NCBI GenBank assembly: GCA_963920705.1
Contig: OY987240.1
Location: forward strand, 6,970,766-7,034,765
Origin: Odiellus spinosus
Lineage: Eukaryota; Arthropoda; Arachnida; Opiliones; Phalangiidae
Reading direction: 5' to 3'
Length of the DNA stretch: 64,000 nucleotides
Position 1 is the stretch's first letter. Each line of letters begins with the position of its first letter. The position numbers were made by a program, and so were the translations under genes. Shown here piece by piece: positions 52,437-62,516 of the stretch. The notes beneath the pieces are model-generated. The model was given only the letters and a program-made list of their open reading frames with translations, had not been told where the DNA came from and made no database searches.

Positions 52437-55400
52437 CCGACTCGATCACGACCGCCCCGGGCGGGATTGGTACCCAAGATATTCCCACGGAACAGACGGC
52501 CCGACCACCGCCGGGCCCGAAAAAAGGGCTAGTGGTCCCCTCCAACCAATAGGTGGGGACCTCGATCAAAACTCTTCCACCGTACCACGAACTGCCAGAG
52601 GTGGCCCACGTACAAGACGGGGCCGTAGGAAGCCCGCCTTCAAAAACAGCGGCTTTGGCGCCTAGGATTCTGGAATATGAATGGCGGACGCAACCCTCTG
52701 AAGTGGCTGGACACGATCCAAACGGGACGAGAGTTTCGTATCGGAGCGCTGGCGTTAACTGAGACACATCTGAGAGACTATGAAACCCCACCGACAAACA
52801 TTGCCCCCTCTCTATGGAAAGGGTTAAACCGCACCTCGGGCACAAAGAAAGGTGGCGGGATTGGAATTCTAGCCCAGAAAGACAGCCCTTGGCACTTCAC
52901 GGTTCACCAGCGATGTACCGAACACATGTGGTTACGGGTCGCAGACGGCTCCGACAAGGTACAGTTTTTATCTCGCGGTCATATACATGGCAACCACGAC
53001 TGAAGAGCCCGCCTGGAACGCGACGATACGCGACGGTCTCGACTCGGATATACGGGTCCTTAAAGTTGCCGGATACGTAGACGTTCTCCTCGTTGGCGAC
53101 TTTTACGCCCACATAGTAGAACTAGACGAAAGGGACGACCGGGAAGGAGAGGAGCTCAAGACTTTCGCCGAAACCCAAGGCTATACCATCCTCAATCTCG
53201 AACAGATATGTGAAGGACGCGCTACCTGGCGGCGCGGCGACCAGGCTACATTTATTGACTACGCCCTATGTTCTCAATCCCTCCTGCCCCGGATTACCAA
53301 GATGTTTATTGATGAGGAGGGTACTGCTGATTTAGACAGTGATCACAACCTTTGTTGGCTGGACATCACACCGTTGCAACGAAGAAGTTTACCATCGCAC
53401 AAAGCGCCGAGACCGGCCAACCTGGAAATTGAGAGACGACACCAGGCTTCAGACATATACAACCGACCTAGATACAGCGCTGATACGCCTGGAAACAGAA
53501 CTCACCTACGACACCCTTGAAGAGCTAATCCTTCAAGTCGGTCGCACTACGTGCGGCAAAACGACACCACGCGCGGTCGCGGCCCGTACTAGACAACTGC
53601 AATGGTTCACCACCGAACTCAAAAGGGCCCGTGGGGCGCGAAAGAAGGCTAACATAGCGTACCGCAAAGCTAGACAACGGGGGGACCCCGACGAGATTCA
53701 AGCCTGTCGCCAACGATGCTATCAGGAAAAAGCGACAGTCCAATCTCTCCTCGCAACTAATATTCGTACGTTAAACCATCGCACGGCAGAAGACATACGT
53801 ATGGCGCTTCTTCAAGCGAACCAAAGGCACCGCAGAGAAACCTAGACCAAAGGGCCTCCGTGCCCCCAACGGGCGACTCCGCGTAGCTGCCCACGATACC
53901 TCAGCACTGATTACCGCAAACTTCACTCAGAAACAAGACAGCTGGCTGCGTCAGACACCCACTCGCGAGGGGCCGGCCCCAACAGTCGCACAGGTGACGG
54001 TCACACACGAATTAAACGAACCCTACACCGAAACCGAACTCGACGAAGCGATCAAGACGCTCAAGATGGAAAAACGGTAGGCCCGGACGATGTCCCTAAC
54101 GAATTCCTGAAAGCTATGGGCCCTACAGCTAAGTCCGCCCTACTCCATCTATTCAACGAGATTCGTCGTACAAACAACATCCCCCAGGCGTGGAAACGTT
54201 TGCGGGTTCGGCTTACACATAAGGGCAAAGGAAAAGACCCAACAGACGTCGACGCACACCGGCCAATTACAATCGCAAGCAACGTATACAAACTGTACAT
54301 TACGATGCTGCACCGTCGCTTGGTCAACTGGCTGGAATCGAACGGAAAATTGGGCGACCTCCAAAATGGATTCCGACCCCAGGTTGATAACATTTTCCTG
54401 CTCACGAACCTTATCGAAACCGCTAGGATGGAAGACAAGGACCTGTACGTAGCTTTTCTCGACCTTAAAGCGGCCTACGATAGTATACAATACCCAGTCC
54501 TGTGGGATGCCATGCGTCGAGTCGGCCTGCCAGAAGAAATAATTTGACACATAACTGAAATATATACGAACGCCTCCGTCAGTATCCAATGGGAAAATGT
54601 GATCACGGCCCAGGTCACCGTCAAGGTGGGGGTAAAGCAGGAATGCCCCCTTTCACCGCTCCTCTTCGCGCTAGTCTTGGACGAACTCGAAGAACGTCTC
54701 AGAGCCACCGGTGCTGGCTTCCACCTAAAATGGACAGCCACGCAAAGAGCGGAAACGACTATCCCTGGATCATTCTTCGCGGATGATATTGATCTCATAG
54801 CGGACACATCAGAAGACTTACAGCTCCTTCTAGATTGCGCGGGGCGGTTCGCCCAAGCTAAGGCAATGCGCTTCTGCCCAGAAAAGTCAGTAGTGATAAA
54901 ATTTGCCCACACCCTGGGTCAGCTAGCCGACCCCACCCACGGCCAGTTGCACCTCGCCGACATACCACTGCGGCCAGCGGAGGAGACGAAGTACCTCGGT
55001 GTACAATTCTCCAACCGGGAAGACTACCTAGATACCACGACCAAGTTGAGAATAACCAAAGCCAACCGCCTCAAGGGAACGATCGCCTCTACGGCTAGAG
55101 GATCCTACGACCGATACACGGTATCACGCGCTCTCTGGAAATCAGACTTTCGCTACCGGTGCACTTTGCCTGCCGGAGAAGACATGGACCTCCTTGGCAC
55201 GCCGCCAAAGGGAAGTCGGCAAGGTGGCTCTGGGTGGCAATTCCATCACTGCTAACGCAGCCGTGGAAGGAGAGATGGGCTGGTCTACTGTCGAGGCCAG
55301 GGAAGCCCGCGCAAAAATAAACTACCTTGGGACCTGTCTGATGGCTCCCCATGGAAAAAAAATACGGGCGGTGTTCGACTATATTAACCGCCCAGGACAC

Positions 55401-56124
55401 CGCACACAATGGAGCCGGCGGACAAACCGACTCTACAAAAAATTCGTAGTACGGGCGAACCTGGGATCGTGCCCTACTAGCGCAAAATGGCGGCAGAGGG
55501 TATGGCGAGACGTCACCGAATCCTATGAATCGCGTTGGCGGCGCCACGTCGCAAAGAAGACGAGTCTTCAAGAAAATGCCGCGAAGCCCAAACCAGCCAA
55601 GGAAACATTCTACGACAACAGTCGAGGCAGCTGTCTACTGTTTCAAGCCCGTACCGGGGCCCTGCCAACCGCAGCCCGGGAAACAGAACTCCTAGGGGGA
55701 ACGCCGACGTGCAAACTTTGCCAGGCCCCGTCGGAATCGGTCTACCATATCCTGGCGGAGTGTCCCACCGTAGCACCCGAACGGGAAGCCATCCACCAAT
55801 CGGAGCTCCCGTCGAACGATGAGCCTCCGGTGGCTGGGACTAGTGGGCAACCCAAACCGGGAAACGTCAACCGCGACAAAGTGCCTCCTCGACCGATGGT
55901 GGTCGATCAGAAAACCAAACAAACGACCAACGTGGTAATACTACGACGTGCCCACTGTGCCCCATCCACGGAAGTGAGCCTCCCTGATTTAAAAGGGACT
56001 CTATAGGGTGGGCAATGAACTGAACTAAACTTAACTGGGGTGAGGAGGCAGGGGGAGAAAGGTTAAAGAGAGAGAGGGAGAAAAACGGCCTCTTCTACTG
56101 GCTCCAGCATGAGCTACACGCGAT
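52437..56124 (+). mobile_element. GC-rich non-LTR retrotransposon (endonuclease + RT + CCHC)
   Basis: About 3.7 kb on the plus strand, with base composition far richer in GC than the flanks. It encodes an AP-like endonuclease, RT and a terminal zinc knuckle. The 3' end has GA-rich sequence without poly(A) and is followed directly by a Gypsy LTR. Clade not assigned. The C-terminal C-x2-C-x8-H-x4-C knuckle suits the I/R1/Jockey group. Confidence 0.85.
52662..56006 (+). pseudogene. LINE ORF2: endonuclease, reverse transcriptase, zinc knuckle (frameshifts, one stop)
   Basis: Endonuclease: FWNMNGGRNPLKWL near 52670 with ALTETHLRD and GGGIGIL, then in the next frame VLLVGDF near 53085 and FIDYALC, DSDHNLCWLDI near 53340. 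RT: PTDVDAHRPITIASNVYKLY near 54260, LQNGFRPQ, YVAFLDLKAAYDS, a TGA at 54545-54547, GVKQECPLSPLLFAL, and catalytic FFADDIDLIAD near 54775. C-terminus: CKLCQAPSESVYHILAEC near 55720. Frames change near 53000, 53400 and 55190. Not functional. Confidence 0.85.
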
Positions 56125-56207
56125 TGTTAGAATAAGGATTTAGTACAACTAAAAGTTGTTAAGTATAGATTAATTGTGCATAATGAATCATACCTACGAA
56201 CACAACA
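56125..56207 (+). repeat. Gypsy-D 5' LTR (83 bp)
   Basis: TGTTAGAATAAGG...CACAACA followed two bases later by the PBS. Only one copy is in the window. Confidence 0.6.
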
Positions 56208-56209
56208 AA

Positions 56210-56226
56210 TTGGCAACGGAGATGGG
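56210..56226 (+). promoter_or_regulatory. Gypsy-D primer binding site
   Basis: TTGGCAACGGAGATGGG, similar to the PBS of Gypsy-C (TTGGCGACGGAGATATT on its strand). Confidence 0.65.
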
Positions 56227-56529
56227 ATTGATTGCAACATATTAAGATTCCCAACTGATGCAATTACAAAAGATCCCAGGAAAAATCCTGAAGGAGTTAC
56301 AAGAGTGGAGGACGTCCATGAGGAACTGGAAAAGGCTTAGCAACACGTGTACACACAGGGCAAGTTTAACACCAGAAACTCATGAAATTTACAACCAGGA
56401 TTCAAGATACAAAGAAATCCTGAGACACATTCCAAAGGAAGTATACAACCTTACAAGGGAAAGTAAAGCACCTCTACGAGAGAAAATCTTTTACACCAGC
56501 TAATATTCGAATAGATAAATTATCGCAAA

Positions 56530-57433
56530 ATGGCAGATGCAGATGATCCACCGAGAATACATCGAGGAAGATTGCCATATTACGAGATCAGTAAAGAATC
56601 CTGGGCTCAATACTCCATACGATTGAAAGCACATTTCCTAGTTAACAGAGTACCTCATAACATGAAAGCTCCAGTATTATTCACATTCCTGGGCCCCAGC
56701 GAACTCTCGCTACTCACCAATCTAGTTTTGCCGGCAGACGTAACTACAGTAGCATTCGACACACTAATGGAAAAGATGAGTAAACATTTCAACCCTACGC
56801 CATGCAAATATGTTGAGCGTTTCCATTTCACGAAAATAGTCCGAAAAGCAGGGGAGTCTCTGGCAACGTACGTGTAACAAGATACTGCATGATGGCGATA
56901 ACTTGGAAGAACGCCTACTAGAGCAGCTCGTTCTGGGAATAAACGATACAGCTATGCAGAGTAAGATCTTTGAAGAATGCGAGAAAGACGCAGCAATTAC
57001 ATTAGACGCAGTTCTCAAGGCAATTCAGGGGATGGAAACCGCTTCTAAAAATACACAAGAAGTGAAGATACAGCATGGATGGAATACAAATGGACATACA
57101 GGCTCCACCATCAACGCTGTTGGTCCCAATCATCAGAATAAATTTTACAAAGGTAATCAAGGGAAAAATTCTGGAAATAATTACAAAAATACAGATCAAA
57201 AGGGACGGAATCAGCCAGAGCGAGACGCATTCAGTAATACTTATATCGGCATGCTATGTAATAAGTCGGGACATAAGATTGATGAATGCCCATACTCTCA
57301 AGAAACATGCCATAAATGTCAGAGAAAGGGACACCTAGCTGCAGCTTGTTTGAAACCATCAAACGCGTCTACAAATCCACCAAAAATAAACCGAGCGCAC
57401 AAACACCGGAAACCCAGAGCTAGTAATCATATA
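56530..57433 (+). pseudogene. gag: Gypsy-D gag (frameshifted, interrupted)
   Basis: ATG at 56530 starts a capsid-like region (SWAQYSIRLKAHFLVN). A stop at 56875-56877 coincides with a frame change, after which DGDNLEERLLEQLVLGIND continues the gag pattern. The nucleocapsid has two knuckle-like modules, CNKSGHKIDEC (first Cys lost) and CHKCQRKGHLAAAC. The frame is broken at 57434 by the Gypsy-C LTR. Confidence 0.85.
57429..57433. repeat. Target-site duplication of Gypsy-C
   Basis: ATATA here and ATATA at 62512-62516, exactly outside the two 233-bp LTRs. Confidence 0.88.
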
Positions 57434-57666
57434 TGTTATGTATTGAATACGCTTTTATACAGATATTTAATGCTTTTAATTATCTGGTTACAAATCTGGT
57501 AATGTCTGCCTCCATGGTCGGTCTCCGACTTACTTCTTACTTTTAGTTTTTCTTTCTACTGCGCAACTCGCGCTCTTCGATATTAAGGGGGCGTGTACTA
57601 AGTTATACATACATTTTAAGAGGGGCTGTTGATAAAGGATCGTTTAATGAGAACTACGACACGACA
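57434..57666 (-). repeat. Gypsy-C 3' LTR
   Basis: TGTTATGTATTGAATACG...CACGACA on the plus strand. Matches 62279-62511 with two or so substitutions. Confidence 0.93.
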
Positions 57667-57778
57667 CTACCGTTCCGGTCCTTTTTTTTTTTTTTTTTTT
57701 TTTTAATGTTATGATCGGAAATGGTTAAATGTTAAAGTTTTTTTTCTTTCTTTGTTTGTATGTTAAGTTGGAATAACT

Positions 57779-58931
57779 TTATAGTTCCTCGAGTAACCGT
57801 CGAGGTGGTCGTATGTTGAGACGTAGGTTATATCGGGGCTCGGGAGCTGGAAGCATGTGATCATCATGATGAGGCTGTACTCGAGGGGGTGTGGCTACAG
57901 CGTGTGGATGGCGAGGCAGAAATGGAGGTTGTGCCATCTCATCATCTTCATCATCAGGCATGTTGAGATTGTCTGTACCAAGGGGACCGGTATAACGTTT
58001 GAACCAAGAAGAATTACGGGTAATAAAACGGTGGTGGTTTCTAGCTGTGATCATAGTCCCCTGCACTTTGGTGATAGTCATTGGTGTTGGATCGAAGGTC
58101 GAGGTTAACTGGTTTGTTTTCGGACGTTTGACGAGAACAAGATCACCAGGTTGGAAGTGTGGAGAGTGAGAACGGCGTTTTTTATCGGCATATTTCTTCG
58201 CCTGCGTTTTCTTTTGGCGATCTTTGGCTAGGACGGCAGTATGATGCGGTGGCGGTATGGGTTGAAGGTGAGGGAGTTTAGAGCGGATAGTGCGGCCAAA
58301 AAGAAGGAGCGCGGGAATCATTTCAGTAGTGGTATGGGGAGTTGTGCGATAGTTTAGGAGAAAGTCATTTAGGTTTATTTTCCAATCAGCACCCTCAATA
58401 TGAGAGGTTTGGATGACTTTCCTTATGGATTTCATAAACCGTTCAACCATACCATTGGCTTGCGGCCATCGAGGTGTTACTTTCTGGTGGTAAAATCCCA
58501 TATCTGTAGAGAGTTGCTTGAATTCGTGACTGTTGAACGGTGGGCCGTTGTCGGTTTTACATTTCTCTGGTACACCAAATGTTGCAAAGATGCGAGAGAG
58601 AACTGGCTTTATAGTACTGAATGACGTTGACGGTACAGTCTCTACAATAGGGAACCTGGAGTATTCATCTACGAGAACAAGTAGGTAGCTGCCATTCGGT
58701 AAGGGGCCATGATAGTCTATTGAGAGAAACTGCCAGGGATATTGCGGAAGCTCTGACATTACAAGCGGCGCACCAAGTGGAGGTTTACCCGTGGCTTGAC
58801 AAGCTAAGCATTTAGAAACCAGGTCTTCAATTTTCTCATTGATGCATGGAAACCAGACTTGTTCTGAGTAACGCCTTGGTTTTAACGATTCCTTGCTGGC
58901 CTTGATGAGCCAAACGCAATACTCTGTCTTG
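57779..58931 (-). pseudogene. Gypsy-C integrase
   Basis: Zinc-binding CLACQ follows WFPCINEKIEDLVSKC. Core residues: D in LSIDYHGPLPNGS, D in KTDNGPPFNS, E in QANGMVERFMKSI. C-terminal: PGDLVLVKRPKTN and a Pro/His-rich tail ending at 57779. The HH half of the zinc finger is readable only in another frame near 58900, so a frameshift lies near 58860. The upstream continuation is separated by a solo LTR. Confidence 0.88.
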
Positions 58932-58936
58932 AAGGG

Positions 58937-59151
58937 TGTTGGTAGTAGTACAGTAGGCCAAAATATATTAATGTTATCAGGGGGCAAAGATTATCACTAC
59001 AGATTAGGAGGTTTTATCTTTTAATACGAACCGACGAAAAACCTGTACTCAATAATTAGAACGCAGTCCGTTTCGTGATGTAGAACTTTTGAGTCATAAA
59101 TAAAGTGCGTCTTATTAAAACCTATCTCTGTCAGTTAATAAGAAACTAACA
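58937..59151 (+). mobile_element. Solo LTR 1 inside Gypsy-C (215 bp)
   Basis: Starts TGTTGGTAGTAG and ends AACTAACA. It is flanked by AAGGG at 58932-58936 and 59152-59156. The Gypsy-C integrase sequence is continuous once one AAGGG copy is discounted. AATAAA near 59097 supports plus orientation. Confidence 0.9.
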
Positions 59152-59156
59152 AAGGG

Positions 59157-60015
59157 CTGGTGGAATTACAATCTGATTATCTTTGAGAATAAGATTATTT
59201 TTCTGCGTTAAGTGAGTAGAAACTTTTCCAAGTTGGGTGAGATATGTAAGGTTTACTCCCGGGGTAATCTTTGCTTTGTTTAAGTTCCACCGATTGGATT
59301 CAATGAACTCTAAGATAAGTTTCATGGTGACATCAGAAGTATTGTAGTCTATGATCTCTTGGGTTGTTAATCCTTGCGGTGTAGAAAGAGTGGAAATGTG
59401 AGCGACGTAATTTTCAGCCTCCGTCGTACGACGTAACGAACATTCGGGTGTGACTAAACCCGGATGTCGTGATAGATAGACCGCAATGTTGCCAGATCCT
59501 CTACGGTATTCTACTTGGAAGTTATAGCGTTGCAAACGTAAACCCCATCTCTCAATTCTAGCGGGGCGTTTGGATAGAGGATTCGCAAAAATGTATTCAA
59601 GCGCTTTGTGATCAGTTATGGCGACGAATGGGGCTCCACATAGGTATAAATGAAAGTGCTCTATTCCCCATACGAGAGCTAAGGCCTCTTTCTCGACTTG
59701 AGAGTATTTCTTTTCGACCTCAGTTAACGCCTTGCTAGCATACGATACGACGAAACGAGTTTGGTCTGAATCCTCTTGGGTGAGAACTGCGCCAAGGCCC
59801 ACAGGACTGGCATCGACGGCAAGGTACGTCTTTAACCCAGGACGGTAGTACTGCAAAATAGGCTTGCTAATCAGAGCGCTTTTAGCGCGGTTCCAGGCGT
59901 CTTCTTCGACCTGTGTCCATGTAAAACTGACGGACTTGCGAGTTAAATTGCGAAGGGGTTCAATAATCGTAGCAAGATGCGGTATGAACCGTGAGCAGTA
60001 GTTCAATAGACCTAG
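59157..60015 (-). pseudogene. Gypsy-C RNase H and linker to integrase
   Basis: NYCSRFIPHLATIIEPLRNL, then RNase H with VDASPVGLGAVL, SQVEKEALALVWGIEHF, TDHKALEYIF and the connection FQVEYRRGSGNIAVYLSRHP, where Val replaces the usual Asp of ADYLSR. Open over 286 residues. Bounded by solo LTR 2 on the upstream side and solo LTR 1 on the downstream side. Confidence 0.9.
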
Positions 60016-60020
60016 GAAGC

Positions 60021-60266
60021 TGTGATATCCCTATTCTGATATAATATATAAGTGTATTATTTCAAAATTCAAAAGTCTCGAGTTACAAAAATATGTATAC
60101 CTCTCGCGTGTGAAAAAAAAAAGAGAGCGCGTGATTATTGTATAACGGAAATTAAGACTACTTTTCCGTGACACTAGAATCTATACAGTCGCAATAAAAT
60201 TACATTATAGAATAAAGCAGTCTCGTCTCTTAGATTTAATAAACCTACAAATTCCGAAACATCACA
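60021..60266 (+). mobile_element. Solo LTR 2 inside Gypsy-C (246 bp)
   Basis: Begins TGTGATATCC and ends AACATCACA, so TGTGAT/ATCACA form the terminal inverted repeat. GAAGC at 60016-60020 and 60267-60271 is the 5-bp target duplication. TATA-like TATATAAG near 60045 and AATAAA near 60211 suit plus orientation. Unrelated in sequence to solo LTR 1. Confidence 0.85.
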
Positions 60267-60977
60267 GAAGCTACGGACATCTTTGGCAAATGTGGGCATA
60301 TCAGCAATTTGTATAGCTTTGATTTTAATGTCTTCGGGAGAACAATCCTCTCTACCAAACCTGTGTCCAAAGAAATTTAATTCCGTTTTTCCAAACTCAC
60401 TCTTGTCTTTATTTAGAGTAAGGCCATGGTCACGTAGGTGATTAAGAACCTTATGCAGAGCGATATCATGCTCTTTTCTGGAAGCACCGATAACGTAAAT
60501 GTCATCGCTTACATTTTCCGTATTATCAATGTCACTGATGAGCTGTTGAATAACGTTCTGGAAAATTTCCGCAGCGGAAGAAACTCCAAAATTTAGCCGT
60601 TTATAGCGGAATAGTCCTTTATGCGTTGAGAAAGTAGTTATGCCGCGACTGTCAGGATGAAGTTCCTGCTGATGATAGCCATTCTTGAGATCTATTTTGG
60701 AGAAATATTTGGCTCCACTGAATTTAATGAAGCTATCTTCAAAAGTGGGGGTTACGTGACGCTCTCTCTCAATAGCTGTATTTGGACAGCGCATGTCTAT
60801 ACAGACACGTATGGCATTGGGTTGGGCTGCCTTTGGACGAGGGACAATAACTGGCGGAGAGACCCACGGTGTGGGACCAGAAGTTTTTTCAATAATATCT
60901 TGATCAAGGAGTGACTGCAGTTCATCTTCCAAAGGCTTACGATAGTGAAAGGGTATGGGTCTATGTCGTTGAGCCAC
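60267..60977 (-). pseudogene. Gypsy-C reverse transcriptase
   Basis: RT blocks: HYRKPLEDELQSLLDQDIIE, WVSPPVIVPRPK, RVCIDMRCPN, FSKIDLKNGYHQ, LNFGVSSAAEIFQ and the catalytic region NVSDDIYVIGAS (SDD in place of the usual YxDD start). The region ends where solo LTR 2 enters, after FAKDVRSF. Confidence 0.88.
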
Positions 60978-62140
60978 TGGCTTTACTGACTGACGGATTT
61001 ATATGTAGCCGGACCTGATAGTCACGTAACTTGCCGACCCCTTGAAAGAGGGCTTTGTATTCCTCAAAAATGTCTGTAGAAGGATATATTTCCGAGGGTA
61101 AGCTAGCGAAGTGGATGAGGTTGAGTTTCGAGCTCGTAGTACAACTCAATATGGGTTGCGACTTGCCATGACTAGAATTTACGACGTACACTTTAGCCTT
61201 TACAGTTGTCCCATTGTAGAATAAGGTGGGGGTAAACTTGCCTTTAAGTTTCAGAGGGGTATCGCATCCATATGGAAATATTCGCTTCTTCGTAGTCTGT
61301 AAGATAGGAATAGGGTCGATTCGGTCAAAATGTTCCGTACCCATGAGATTGATTGGGAGCTACTATTTCGTCTACGCGACACGTTGGAAGTAGGGTATTT
61401 TCGACACATTTCCCCGAAATGACCTTGACGATTACATTTATTACAATTTCGTAATTGAGCGGGGCACTGACCGTCATGCGGATACGAATAGCCGCAGTTA
61501 GAGCAGGTACGACCTGTAGTGGCCTTCTCGGGCGTCTTCTCGGCTGGTAGTTCGTTGACAGTTAAAGGTTGATCAGTAGACTGAAGATTTAGGGCTTCTA
61601 GCTTGGTTTCCATTGTAGCCTCATGTTGTTCGGCCAGTACCGTAGCGCGTTCTAGATCCAAAAGGTCAGTGAGGGTTAATCCCGGGTTTTTGAAATCGTG
61701 TCGACGGAGTTTCTTCGAACGGCAGGATTGCATAATTTGAGCTTTGAGCTCCTTGTTGAGATCGGAGAAAGCACAGTCTGCGGCAAGAATGTGTAGTCTT
61801 GTGCAATAATCCTCGAGAGTTTCACCTTCCCGTTGGGAGGCGTCTCGAAAAAGGAAGACCGCAAGTTCGGAGTTAACGTGTGGGGCAAAGTGAGTATTCA
61901 AGGCCGTTTGGCTAAATCGTAGTTGTCATCAGCACCGGTATTAGAAAGGGTATCAAAAATATCACAGACCGCTTCACCAGCAAAATGTAGGAGAGCGCCA
62001 CGTTTAACTGTAGCATCAGTTATTTTAGAAACGACGAGAAAACGCTCAAACCGTTTGAGCCATTTCGCCCAACGGATACCAGCATTGAGAGAGTCCGTGT
62101 GTACATCGAAGGCGGGAAAAGTCGGGTGAGAAAAAGCCAT
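60961..62140 (-). pseudogene. gag: Gypsy-C gag and protease-RT linker (protease core missing)
   Basis: ATG at 62140: capsid-like FDVHTDSLNAGIRWAKWLKR, frame change near 61900, then REGETLEDYCTRLHILAADC and two zinc modules, CSNCGYSYPHDGQC and CNKCNRQGHFGEMC. The expected D-T/S-G protease motif is not found before the linker at 61344-60961 (TPLKLKGKF, VYVVNSSHGKS), so the protease is probably deleted. Confidence 0.82.
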
Positions 62141-62261
62141 TATACGATTACGACTTAGCGCGACCGAGGCTTAAACAGATGGCATGAAGAAACGAACGCG
62201 ACGTGGAGTCTAGAGAAGAAATAACGTTGGTGGTCGCGACGGGAAGAAATGCAGGGGTAGA

Positions 62262-62278
62262 AATATCTCCGTCGCCAA
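62262..62278 (-). promoter_or_regulatory. Gypsy-C primer binding site
   Basis: The minus strand reads TTGGCGACGGAGATATT immediately inside the 5' LTR. Confidence 0.75.
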
Positions 62279-62511
62279 TGTTATGTATTGAATACGCTTT
62301 TATACAGATATTTAATGCTTTTAATTATCTGGTTACAAATCTGGTAGTGTCTGCCTCCGTGGTCGGTCTCCGACTTACTTCTTACTTTTAGTTTTTCTTT
62401 CTACTGCGCAACTCGCGCTCTTCGATATTAAGGGGGCGTGTACTAAGTTATACATACATTTTAAGAGGGGCTGTTGATAAAGGATCGTTTAATGAGAACT
62501 ACGACACGACA
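62279..62511 (-). repeat. Gypsy-C 5' LTR
   Basis: Copy of 57434-57666. Followed by ATATA. Confidence 0.93.
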
Positions 62512-62516
62512 ATATA

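Larger units (their letters stand above)
57434..62511 (-). mobile_element. Gypsy-C: Ty3/Gypsy element inside Gypsy-D, minus strand
   Basis: LTRs 57434-57666 and 62279-62511 (233 bp each, a few differences), TG...CA, 5-bp ATATA duplication. Minus-strand order: PBS, gag, RT, RNase H, integrase. It contains two further LTR insertions, at 58937-59151 and 60021-60266. Confidence 0.95.

Noticed and set aside
60021-60266. MITE in Gypsy-C
   Set aside because: TG...CA ends, 5-bp duplication, TATA and AATAAA suit a solo LTR better.
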